DNA of 64,000 bases from Streptomyces sp. NBC_00102. Lineage in GTDB: Bacteria > Actinomycetota > Actinomycetes > Streptomycetales > Streptomycetaceae. This document shows positions 24,375-32,399 of this stretch, piece by piece. A program made the position numbers and the translations under genes. The DNA lies in the NCBI RefSeq assembly GCF_026343115.1, contig NZ_JAPEMC010000001.1:4111501-4175500 (forward strand). The letters run 5' to 3'. The notes below the pieces were generated by a model that worked only from the letters and a program-made list of their open reading frames with translations, was not told the DNA's origin and did no database searches. Each line of letters starts with the position of its first letter. The stretch's first letter is position 1.

Positions 24375-24601
24375 GACGGGGCACCCGGCGGTTCGCGGCC
24401 GGGCCGTACGGCACCCGGCACTGACGCTCGCCCACGCCATGGGGCCCGTCCGGGTACGCGCACGGGCCGGTGCACGCGCAGGGGCCGGGGTCTCCCCTCC
24501 CGGCCGGTCGGCCGCCGAGGTGGAGAACACCGGCCCGTGCGTGCGTACGTGTCCTGCGGCCCGCGCGCCCCGGAGCCCGGTGAGGGGCCCCGGGGCGGGG
24601 G

Positions 24602-26167
24602 TCAGTCCCGGATCGGGGCGGCGTCCGCGGCCGGGCCGCCCTGGGCGGGGAGGGACGCGGCGGCCGAACCGTCGTCGCCGTCCTCGTTGATGCGGGCGAG
24701 GACCGCGTCGCGCTCCGGGGTGTCCTCCGGCTTCACGAAGCCGATCACGATGTAGAGGACCAGGGAGACCGCGAGCGGTACGGAGACCTGGTACTGGAGC
24801 GGGACCCCGCCGTCGACGGCCCAGTTGATCGGGTAGTTGACCAGCCAGAACGCGACCAGGCCCAGCGCCCAGCTGACCAGCGCCGCGGTCGGACCGGACT
24901 TCCGGAACGTACGCAGCAGGCCGAGCATGAACGGGATGGCGATCGGGCCCATCAGACCGGCGACCCACTTGATGACGACGGTGATGATGTCCTTGAACGT
25001 GGGGGAGTTGACCTGCGTGGCGACCGCCATCGACAGCGCCAGGAACGCGATCGTGGTCCAGCGGGCCGCGATCAGGCCGACCCGCTCGTTCCAGCCGCGC
25101 GCCGACTTGGCGAGGGTCGGCATGATGTCGCGGGTGAAGACGGCGGAGATGGCGTTGGCGTCCGAGGAGCACATGGCCATCGTGTGCGAGAAGAAGCCGA
25201 CGATCACCAGGCCCAACAGGCCGTGCGGCAAAAGCTGTTCGGTCATCAGGGCGTAGCTGTCCGAGGCGTCCGGCTTCTGCGCGTGGACGAGCAGCGGCGC
25301 GCACCACATCGGGAAGAACAGCACCAGCGGCCAGACGAACCAGAGGACGGCGGAGAGCCTGGCCGAACGCGTCGCGGAGCGGGCCGAGTCGGTGGCCATG
25401 TACCGCTGGGCCTGGTTCCACATACCGCCGTTGTACTCGAACGTCTTGATGAAGAGGAACGCCAGCAGGAAGGTCACCGTGTACGGGCCGGCGGTCGGGT
25501 CGGCGTGGCCGTCGGGGAGCTTGTCCCAGACCGTCCACAGGGTGGAGAAGCCGTCCAGCTTGCCCATTACCGCGATCAGCATCGCGAGCCCGGCGAAGAG
25601 CTGGATGATGAACTGCCCCAGCTCGGTGAGCGCGTCGGCCCACAGCCCGCCCACCGTGCAGTAGATGGCGGTGATGACGCCGGTGATCAGGATGCCCTGG
25701 GTGATGGTGAGACCGGTGAAGACGGACAACAGGGTCGCGATCGCGGCCCACTTGGCGCCGACGTCCACGATCTTCAGCAGCAGCCCGGACCAGGCGAGAG
25801 CCTGCTGGGTCTGGATGTTGTAGCGGTTCTTCAGGTACTCCAGCGGCGAGGAGACCCGCAGCCGCGAGCGCAGCCGGTTGAGCCGGGGCGCGAAGAGCTT
25901 CGCGCCGATGAAGATGCCGATGGCGATCGGGAGCGACCACGTGACGAAGGAGGTGACCCCGTACGTGTAGGCGATGCCGGCATAGCCGGTGAACATCACC
26001 GCGCTGTACCCCGACATGTGGTGCGAGATGCCGGACAGCCACCACGGCATCTTCCCGCCGGCCGTGAAGAAGTCGCCGACGGTGTCCACGCGCTTGTGCG
26101 ACCAGAGGCCGATCGCGACCATCACACCGAAGTATCCGATGAGTACGGTCCAGTCGAGACTGTTCAT
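24602..26167 (-). CDS. Sodium:solute symporter (SSS family)
   Basis: 521 aa from the ATG at 26167, with GGAGGGG 7 nt upstream. About 13 membrane helices in the LeuT-like SSS fold: TVGDFFTAGGKMPWWLSGIS (TM1-2 region), FTGYAGIAYTYGV, SSPLEYLKNRYN, and the long amphipathic loop FEYNGGMWNQAQRYMATDSA. The loop resembles sugar/pantothenate-type symporters, but the substrate cannot be set. Cytosolic tail acidic (INEDGDDGSA). It stands alone; the 227 bp after it hold no gene. Confidence 0.92.
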   Translation of the reverse strand: MNSLDWTVLIGYFGVMVAIGLWSHKRVDTVGDFFTAGGKMPWWLSGISHHMSGYSAVMFTGYAGIAYTYGVTSFVTWSLPIAIGIFIGAKLFAPRLNRLRSRLRVSSPLEYLKNRYNIQTQQALAWSGLLLKIVDVGAKWAAIATLLSVFTGLTITQGILITGVITAIYCTVGGLWADALTELGQFIIQLFAGLAMLIAVMGKLDGFSTLWTVWDKLPDGHADPTAGPYTVTFLLAFLFIKTFEYNGGMWNQAQRYMATDSARSATRSARLSAVLWFVWPLVLFFPMWCAPLLVHAQKPDASDSYALMTEQLLPHGLLGLVIVGFFSHTMAMCSSDANAISAVFTRDIMPTLAKSARGWNERVGLIAARWTTIAFLALSMAVATQVNSPTFKDIITVVIKWVAGLMGPIAIPFMLGLLRTFRKSGPTAALVSWALGLVAFWLVNYPINWAVDGGVPLQYQVSVPLAVSLVLYIVIGFVKPEDTPERDAVLARINEDGDDGSAAASLPAQGGPAADAAPIRD

Positions 26168-26602
26168 GTACCCCTCCAGGGGTCCGCCTTGTGAACGGGA
26201 ACGCTCTTCGTCAGTACGGCCGTTCAGCGGTACCCCGCGCGGGTAACGGGGACTTGGGGGATTGAACCGCTTCCGGAAGGGTGGGGTCAAGGGATATGCG
26301 GTCATGAATGTGAACACAGATCAGCACCCCGAACAGTTTTACTTGTTCTTGACCAAGCGGGCCGTTGTGTGGAAGTGACGGGGGCCACACGATGGGCGGG
26401 CACTTCGTCAGGCTGTCCGAACCACTGAACGCAGGCGTCGCGTGCGTGGCGGGTCGACGCGCGGGGGAACGCGGGCGACGCGGGCGAGCGCGGGCTGTGC
26501 GGGCGCGTACCGATCCCGACCGGGCGTCGACCGCCCCGCGATCAGCCGCACTTCGCACGCGTGATGTCGCCGCGCGTACCGTCGCCGGCGCAGAAACGGC
26601 AA

Positions 26603-26632
26603 GACCGCACGGGATGCGGGTCCCGTGCGGTC
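26603..26632. terminator. Strong hairpin, terminator or translational element
   Basis: GACCGCACGGGA / TCCCGTGCGGTC is a perfect 12-bp stem with a 6-nt loop. It stands directly before GAGGAGGGGGG, a potential ribosome-binding site on the plus strand, so it could also hide or expose translation of the small gene behind it. Confidence 0.5.
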
Positions 26633-26646
26633 GAGGAGGGGGGAAC

Positions 26647-26772
26647 TTGGTCGGTCGACATCCGGCGATGCCGGAGCAGAACCGGAACGACGGCCGGTTC
26701 CCACCCGAGTGTGCCGACGGTCCTGCCGTGCGGCGGTGTCCGTACGCCGTGGTGTGCGGCCGGGGCGGGTGA
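26647..26772 (+). CDS. Candidate Cys-containing small protein
   Basis: 41 aa from a TTG that stands 3-4 nt after GAGGAGGGGGG, or 34 aa from the ATG at 26668. The sequence contains FPPECADGPAVRRCPYAVVC, with three Cys in C-x8-C-x5-C spacing. No family recognised; only the strong Shine-Dalgarno-like run and the Cys spacing support it. Confidence 0.3.
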   Translation: MVGRHPAMPEQNRNDGRFPPECADGPAVRRCPYAVVCGRGG

Positions 26773-26956
26773 ACGCCCCCGGACCGCCCTGCGGCGCACC
26801 GGTGATGCGTGCGTGCCGCTCGATCACCTCGTTGAACCGCTCCGAAGGATCACTCCGTACGGAGCGGGCGGTGCCGAGCCCTCTCGGCCAGGACGGCGGG
26901 CCGGTCGAGAGGGCCGGGCGAGCGGCGCGGTAGCGGGCCGGTGGGAATCACCGGGC

Positions 26957-27163
26957 TCAGACGTCGAGCGTGCGCTCCGCGACGTCCCGGACGAACGCGT
27001 TCCACGCGCCGGGCACGAAGGAGATCGAGGGGCCCTCGGTCACCTTCGAGTCGCGGACCGCGATGGAGAGCGCGACGGGGGACTTGACCTCGACGCAGGC
27101 GCCGTTGCCGCCGGAGTACGAGGACTTGGTCCACATGTCCGTAGCACCCTGGATGATAGCCAT
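26957..27163 (-). CDS. DUF397 protein
   Basis: 68 aa from the ATG at 27163 (GGAG 6-7 nt upstream; a GTG two codons earlier is possible). Signature MWTKSSYSGGNGACVEVK and IAVRDSKVTEGPSISF. It is the single DUF397 partner of the XRE/DUF5753 regulator encoded 272 bp upstream on the same strand. Unlike the operon near 7 kb, it is separated by its own promoter-like region. Confidence 0.92.
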   Translation of the reverse strand: MAIIQGATDMWTKSSYSGGNGACVEVKSPVALSIAVRDSKVTEGPSISFVPGAWNAFVRDVAERTLDV

Positions 27164-27278
27164 GTTCACTCCGGTTTCGATGAGTTGATCGTGAGCCTCG
27201 CACCAGACTGCTTTCAGCTGGCGTGATCGACGCTACTCGCCAACTCGCCTGTCTGAAGATGCCGTTCACTCGACCGGA

Positions 27279-27290
27279 TGGCAATTGCCA
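27279..27290. promoter_or_regulatory. Perfect palindrome upstream of the DUF397 gene
   Basis: TGGCAATTGCCA, 12 bp, lies 116 bp upstream of the DUF397 start in the spacer after the XRE regulator gene. It may be the binding site for that regulator; assignment is inference. Confidence 0.4.
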
Positions 27291-27435
27291 ATGAACTCTT
27301 ACCCGGTGAGGCGGCGACGGTGTATCGTGTCGCCGCCCCACGCGTCACATCGCTGCATGTCGCACATGACCCGCTATGGCGGGGTGGCCGGTTCGCGCCC
27401 CCCGGGATCAGGGGAATCGACCCGGTTCGGGCCGC

Positions 27436-28293
27436 TCAGTCGGTGTACTTCTTCGCGACCTCGCCGATGAACCGGCGGCTCTGCTCGACGTTGAGCGCCT
27501 GGGCCCGGAGGTGCTCGTACATGACGCTGTACCGCTGGACGTCGTTCGCCTTCTCCAGGTACAGGTCGCTCGTGACGCCCTCGATGTAGACCACGCTGGA
27601 ATCGGCCGTGTCGGGGAACTCCAGGATGGCGTACTGCCCGTTGATCCCCGGATGCGCGCCCATGTCGAACGGCAGCACCTGCACGGTCACGTGCGGCAGC
27701 TGGGAGCAGGCGACGAGGTGCTCCAGCTGCTCGATCATCACCTGCTTGCCGCCGACCGTCCGGTGCAGCGCCGATTCGTCGATGACCACCCAGAGCCGCA
27801 ACGGCCGTTCGGTGTCGTTGATCCGGTCCTGACGCCGGGCCCGGACGTTCACCCGCTTCTCGATGTCGGCCGGCGGCGCCTCGGGGAGGGCACCCGTGAT
27901 CAGCGCCTCGGAGTACGCCCGCGTCTGGAGCAGACCCGGGACGACCTGGGGCTCGTAACCCCGCAGGGACTCGGCGTCGGTCTCCAGGCCGATGTAGACG
28001 CTGTACGGGATGTCGCCGAACGCGTGCCACCAGCCCTGCTGGCGCGAGTCCTTCGCCATCTGCATGAGGGAGTCGACGATCCGGTGATCCGCGACCTCGT
28101 AGACCCCGCAGAGGTCGCGGACGTCCCGCTGGCTGATGGAACGGCGGCCGTTCTCCAGCCGGCTGATCTTCGACTGCGAGACCAGCAGGCGGTCGGCGAC
28201 CTCTTCCGCGGTCATGCCCTTGAGTTCGCGCAGGCGGCGCAATTCCTGGCCCAACCGACGTCGCCTGACGGTGGGATTGACGGTGGACGGCAC
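27436..28293 (-). CDS. XRE-family regulator with DUF5753 domain
   Basis: 285 aa, GTG start with GGAGG about 11 nt upstream. The HTH domain reads LGQELRRLRELKGMTAEEVA and VSQSKISRLENGRRSIS; the DUF5753 part has YEPQVVPGLLQTRAYSEAL and VTVQVLPFDMGAHPG. It pairs with the downstream DUF397 gene. The family controls development and secondary metabolism in Streptomyces. Confidence 0.93.
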   Translation of the reverse strand: MPSTVNPTVRRRRLGQELRRLRELKGMTAEEVADRLLVSQSKISRLENGRRSISQRDVRDLCGVYEVADHRIVDSLMQMAKDSRQQGWWHAFGDIPYSVYIGLETDAESLRGYEPQVVPGLLQTRAYSEALITGALPEAPPADIEKRVNVRARRQDRINDTERPLRLWVVIDESALHRTVGGKQVMIEQLEHLVACSQLPHVTVQVLPFDMGAHPGINGQYAILEFPDTADSSVVYIEGVTSDLYLEKANDVQRYSVMYEHLRAQALNVEQSRRFIGEVAKKYTD

Positions 28294-28388
28294 GGAAACG
28301 GCACCTCCGGCTGTGTTGCTGTGCGTATCTACTTCTCAGCAGATTGCCACCCTTGGCCCTCGCTTCGCTGGGAAACGGGGAACGCAAG

Positions 28389-28424
28389 CACGCGGGGCAG
28401 CCGGAAGACCGGCTGCCCCGCGTG
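28389..28424 (-). terminator. Terminator between the GPP34 and XRE genes
   Basis: A perfect 16-bp stem (CACGCGGGGCAGCCGG and its complement) with an AAGA loop, about 140 bp downstream of the GPP34 gene on the reverse strand. No T-run follows, as is common in Streptomyces. The rest of 28294-28561 shows only the XRE promoter region. Confidence 0.75.
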
Positions 28425-28561
28425 TGGTGCGGCTCCCGAACCGGGTCTTGGCGGACGTCGGAACGGCGGTATGGGATTGTCCGCGCGGTCTCCCGCGCAG
28501 TTCCGAAACGGTGCGCAGCGCGGATGTCCCGCGCGGCGCACCGCGGTTCGGCTCACTGCGT

Positions 28562-29275
28562 TCAGCTTGCCGCGGTCTGCGCCATGCTGCCGCGTCGTGC
28601 TTGCGGCTGCAAAGGCACTCCCGCTGCCTGCTGGTTGCGGCGGGGCTGTGCGCCCGCGCCGCTCTGGACGTCCATCACGGCATGCGCCACGAGGCCGCCC
28701 ATCGGGTCGTGTCTGATCAGGTCCCGGAGGCGGGAGCGTGATGAACGCCCCTCGTTCCCCGGGTACAGGTGCTTGCCGAGTCCGACCGCGTGGGCCAGCG
28801 CGGCAAGCGCCGCGGTCCGCGGGTCCGGCGGTACGCCGGTGCGGATCGCACTGTCCAGCCGGGACTTGATGTCCCTGCTGACCGCCGTGTCCGTCGCTTG
28901 GTAGCGAGTCGTCGGCAGCACTCCGCACATCTGGCCCGCCACGGCATGCACCATGCCGCACCGCTCCAGATGAGCGAGATAGACCTGACGGAGCCCCAGT
29001 CGGGGTCCGCCGATCCAGTGGACCGCCCGTACCGGACTGCCACGTCTGCGCAGCAGTTCCAGTGCGGAGTCCAGTGTCGGATCTCCAGTCGGCCGTGGCA
29101 TCACCACGGCGATACGATCCCCGTCAGGGGCTATCCGACCTGCCAGAGCCAGCTCCACTAGCTGTGCTCCGGCGAGGCCGAGGTCGAGCGACTGCGGCTG
29201 CGCCGTGGTACCCGTGGTCGGGTCCAGAGCGAGCAGCAAAAGCTCTTCCGGAATTGTTCTGCGGCTCCTGCCCAT
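28562..29275 (-). CDS. GPP34 (GOLPH3-like) family protein
   Basis: 237 aa. The start (TIPEELLLLALDPTTG) and the pattern DLGLAGAQLVELALAGRI, LGLRQVYLAHLERCGMVH and RTAALAALAHAVGLGKHL are typical of the GPP34 fold, which in eukaryotes binds phosphatidylinositol 4-phosphate in the Golgi. In actinomycetes these genes are abundant and may be linked to the conserved membrane-regulator operons; the ligand is unknown. A second member is at 53481-54134. Confidence 0.92.
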   Translation of the reverse strand: MGRSRRTIPEELLLLALDPTTGTTAQPQSLDLGLAGAQLVELALAGRIAPDGDRIAVVMPRPTGDPTLDSALELLRRRGSPVRAVHWIGGPRLGLRQVYLAHLERCGMVHAVAGQMCGVLPTTRYQATDTAVSRDIKSRLDSAIRTGVPPDPRTAALAALAHAVGLGKHLYPGNEGRSSRSRLRDLIRHDPMGGLVAHAVMDVQSGAGAQPRRNQQAAGVPLQPQARRGSMAQTAAS

Positions 29276-29468
29276 CCATGCCTCCCCGCGTGGATGAGTG
29301 ACAGGGTGACCCCTCTCACAACTGTCTGTCGAGAGCGCCTGCCAGCTTTGTACGGGAACCAGTAGGTATGTCGTTCTCGTCTAGCAGCTGAAGGCAGGGT
29401 TCACACAGGACACTGGTACACGGTTCGGACAGCGGGGGCAGTCCCCGCAGCTTTAAGAGGAGGCATTG

Positions 29469-32102
29469 GTGGCGGGCGAGTCCCCCGGCAAGTCGGAACA
29501 GCGGACGTCCTCGGGGACGGCTCCGCAGGAACGCGACCCCCGGCTTTCCGTGTTCCGTGAACCCGCCGGTGCGAGCGACGACACCGTCGAAGACGCGGCC
29601 GACGGCGATAACGGTTCCGTCACGGACGGCACTTCCGGTCCGGACGGCGCCGCCGGCCCGGAAACGGAGTCCGCCCAGGAGCCGGCTCCGGAGTCCGGTA
29701 CCGATTCCGCGTCCGGCGCGGACGAGGCCCCGGAGGACGGCCCGCGCCAGAACACCGCCACCGCGGTGTTCCGCGTCCCGGCCCCGGCCGCCGCGGCCGA
29801 CGACGCCGAAGCGGAAGACGCGGACGCGCCGGAGGCGGACGCTCCGGAGGCGGACGCGGCGACGGACGCCACCGAGAGCGCCGAGCGGGCCGACGAGGCC
29901 GCCGAGGGCCCGGACGGGCCGGTGGAGGCCCCTGAGGGCCCCGCAGAGCCGTCCGGAGCCGATTCCGCTCGCTCCGGCGCGTCCGAGCCCGCCGTGAGCG
30001 CCCCGGGCGCCGACGCGGATGCGCCCGCCGACACCGACGAGAGTGAGGCGGCCCAGAGCGAGGCGGCCGGGGGCGAGGGTGACAAGCGGCTGCGCGCCGC
30101 GGTCGCCGCCTGGGTCGCCAAGGGCGACAGCGGCGCCGCGTCCGAGAAGGGCGCCGAGTCCGCCGAGTCCGCCGAGTCCGAGGCGGAGGAGAAGCCCGAG
30201 CCGGAGTCCGCGACGGACGAGAAGCCCGACGCGTCCGACGCGTCCGACGCGTCCGACGCGTCCGACGTGGACGAGAAGCCCGAGGCGGCCGAGGCCGGCG
30301 CCGCGGTGCCGCGTACCCGTGAGGAGGCCGAGCCCACCGAACCGGCGACGGCCGCCACGGACGCGGACACGTCCGGCGAGCCCACCGACGCCGACGCGCC
30401 CGCCGATGCCGATGCCGATGCCGAGACCGAGGCCGCCGAGGCCGGCAGTGGTGCTGCGGACGCCGACGGCACCGGTATCGACCAGCCCACCGCCGTGTTC
30501 AAGTCGGTCCGCCCCCGGATCGACCAGCCCACCACCGCGCTGAAGATCCCCCCGCGCGAGGCCCTGGCGAAGCGGGACCCGAAGACGGATCCGGAGAAGG
30601 GGAAGCCGGGGCCGGGTACGGGGGCCGGGGCGGACTCCGAGAGCCCCTCGGAGCGCACCAGCACCTTCGTACCGCTGCGCTCGGACGACGTACGACCGGT
30701 GGCGCCCGCGCCCCGGCGTACCGATCCGCAGGGCCCGGTCGTCGGTCCCACGGTCACGCCGGCCCTCGATACGCCCACCCCGGGCGAGCCCGACCGGACC
30801 CGGTCGCTGCCGCTGCCCCCGAAGCCGCCGCTGGACCTGCTCGCCGAGCTGACGAACACGCCTCCGCCGAAGGAGACCCCGGTACGCACGGCGGTCCGGC
30901 GGGTCAAGATCTGGACGCCGCTCGTCCTGCTCCTGCTGATCATCTTTGCAGCCGTACAGACGTTCAGGCCGCTGCCGGACCCCACCCTCGCGGTGACGAC
31001 GACGCCGACCTACACGTTCGAGGGGGCCACCCCCGACCTGTCCTGGCCGGATCAGGGCCAGGGCTACATGGCGGCGACCGGCCTGGGCAAGGTCGGTTCG
31101 TTCGGGAAGCAGAAGCCGGTGCCGATCGCGAGTGTGGCCAAGGCCATGACCGCGTACATCGTGCTCAGGGACCACCCGATGAAGAAGGGTGAGGACGGGG
31201 AGTCGATCAAGGTCGACGCCAAGGGCGAGTCGGACGGCAAGCTCTCCAGCGAGGGCGAGTCCACGCTGGACACCGTCAAGGAGGGGGACGTGCTCACGCA
31301 GCGCGAGGCCCTCTCCGCGATCATGATCCCTTCGGCCAACAACATCGCGCGGCTGCTGGCCCGGTGGGACGCGGGCTCGGAGAAGGCGTTCGTCGACAAG
31401 ATGAACGCCACCGCGAAAGAGCTCGGGATGACGAACACCACGTACACCGACCCCTCCGGGCTCAACGCCACCACGGTGAGCACCGCCGAGGACCTGGTGA
31501 AGCTCGGCGAGAAGCTGGTCGAGATCCCGGCGCTGATGGAGATCACCATCCTGCCGAGCTGGACCGACCCCACCGGCAAGCCCTGGCCCAACTACAACCG
31601 GCTGGTCCCCTTCAACGGGGCGCTCGGCATCAAGACGGGCTCGACCACGAAGGCGGGCGGCAATCTGCTCTTCGCGGCCCACAAGATGATCGACGGGACG
31701 GACCAGCTGATCGTCGGCGCGATCCTCGGCCAGTACGACAGCGTGTCGATCATCGACGAGGTCAACCGGGTCAGCAAGACGGTCATGCTGGCGACCGAGG
31801 ACGCGCTCAAGGGCGCCACCGTCGTGAAGAAGGGCCAGGTCGTCGGGGTCGTCGACGACGGGCTCGGCACCACCACCGAGGTCGTCGCCACCCAGGACGT
31901 CAAGGCGGTCGGCTGGGGCGGTCTCACGGTGAAGCTGGAGCTCACCGACGACGGCAAGGCCATCCCGCACGAGGCTGCGGCCGGAACCCGGGTCGGCACG
32001 CTGACGGTCGGCGAGGGCACCAGCCAGGTGAAGGTCCCGGTCGCCCTGGCCCAGGACCTGAGCGAGCCCGGAATCGGAGCCAAGCTCTCCCGGATCGGCT
32101 GA
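29469..32102 (+). CDS. D-alanyl-D-alanine carboxypeptidase (low-mass PBP) with long acidic cytoplasmic arm
   Basis: 877 aa, GTG start chosen because AGGAGG ends 5 nt before it; a TTG one codon earlier is too close. The first 480 residues are low-complexity Asp/Glu/Ala/Pro. One membrane helix follows (about 484-500, PLVLLLLIIFAAV), then a peptidase S11 domain outside the membrane with all three motifs: S555-V-A-K, S622-A-N and K722-T-G. It trims the pentapeptide stem of peptidoglycan. The usual S11 enzyme is about 400 aa with a signal peptide, so this type II arrangement with a giant arm is unusual outside Streptomyces. Confidence 0.92.
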   Translation: MAGESPGKSEQRTSSGTAPQERDPRLSVFREPAGASDDTVEDAADGDNGSVTDGTSGPDGAAGPETESAQEPAPESGTDSASGADEAPEDGPRQNTATAVFRVPAPAAAADDAEAEDADAPEADAPEADAATDATESAERADEAAEGPDGPVEAPEGPAEPSGADSARSGASEPAVSAPGADADAPADTDESEAAQSEAAGGEGDKRLRAAVAAWVAKGDSGAASEKGAESAESAESEAEEKPEPESATDEKPDASDASDASDASDVDEKPEAAEAGAAVPRTREEAEPTEPATAATDADTSGEPTDADAPADADADAETEAAEAGSGAADADGTGIDQPTAVFKSVRPRIDQPTTALKIPPREALAKRDPKTDPEKGKPGPGTGAGADSESPSERTSTFVPLRSDDVRPVAPAPRRTDPQGPVVGPTVTPALDTPTPGEPDRTRSLPLPPKPPLDLLAELTNTPPPKETPVRTAVRRVKIWTPLVLLLLIIFAAVQTFRPLPDPTLAVTTTPTYTFEGATPDLSWPDQGQGYMAATGLGKVGSFGKQKPVPIASVAKAMTAYIVLRDHPMKKGEDGESIKVDAKGESDGKLSSEGESTLDTVKEGDVLTQREALSAIMIPSANNIARLLARWDAGSEKAFVDKMNATAKELGMTNTTYTDPSGLNATTVSTAEDLVKLGEKLVEIPALMEITILPSWTDPTGKPWPNYNRLVPFNGALGIKTGSTTKAGGNLLFAAHKMIDGTDQLIVGAILGQYDSVSIIDEVNRVSKTVMLATEDALKGATVVKKGQVVGVVDDGLGTTTEVVATQDVKAVGWGGLTVKLELTDDGKAIPHEAAAGTRVGTLTVGEGTSQVKVPVALAQDLSEPGIGAKLSRIG

Positions 32103-32121
32103 CGGCCGGTCCGGCCCGCGG

Positions 32122-32166
32122 GAAGAGGGACGGGGGGTGCCTATCCGGTGCCCCCCGTCCCTCTTC
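32122..32166 (+). terminator. Strong terminator after the carboxypeptidase gene
   Basis: A perfect 16-bp stem (GAAGAGGGACGGGGGG and its complement), 13-nt loop, 20 bp after the stop codon, followed by TGTCCGCTTGG. Confidence 0.85.
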
Positions 32167-32399
32167 TGTCCGCTTGGTACGTGTTAGCGTCCCGGAACAG
32201 ACCGAACAGACGAACAGACCGAACAGCGAACAGCCGGACAGCGAGCAGCGGCAAGCCGAACAAGCGGACAGCCGGACAGCCGGACAGGCCGAGCGGGCCG
32301 GACAGCTGGGGCCGGGCGACGGGCGGGCGCGGGGCGCGTCCCGCAGGACGCGCGGTCGCCGGGGACGCTCCGGACCGGCGGATGACGGGGAGAGCCGTA

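Larger units (their letters stand above)
26168..26956. other. 789-bp stretch with no certain gene
   Basis: It contains the promoter region of the symporter, a 12-bp perfect hairpin (26603-26632) and one candidate 41-codon gene (26647-26772). The other long frames in all directions are Arg/Pro/Gly-rich noise typical of high-GC DNA. Confidence 0.6.

Noticed and set aside
29316..31970. 884-codon open frame antisense to the carboxypeptidase gene
   Set aside because: Arg/Gly-rich composition and no domain; the plus frame carries all S11 motifs. Long antisense frames are usual in DNA of this GC content.
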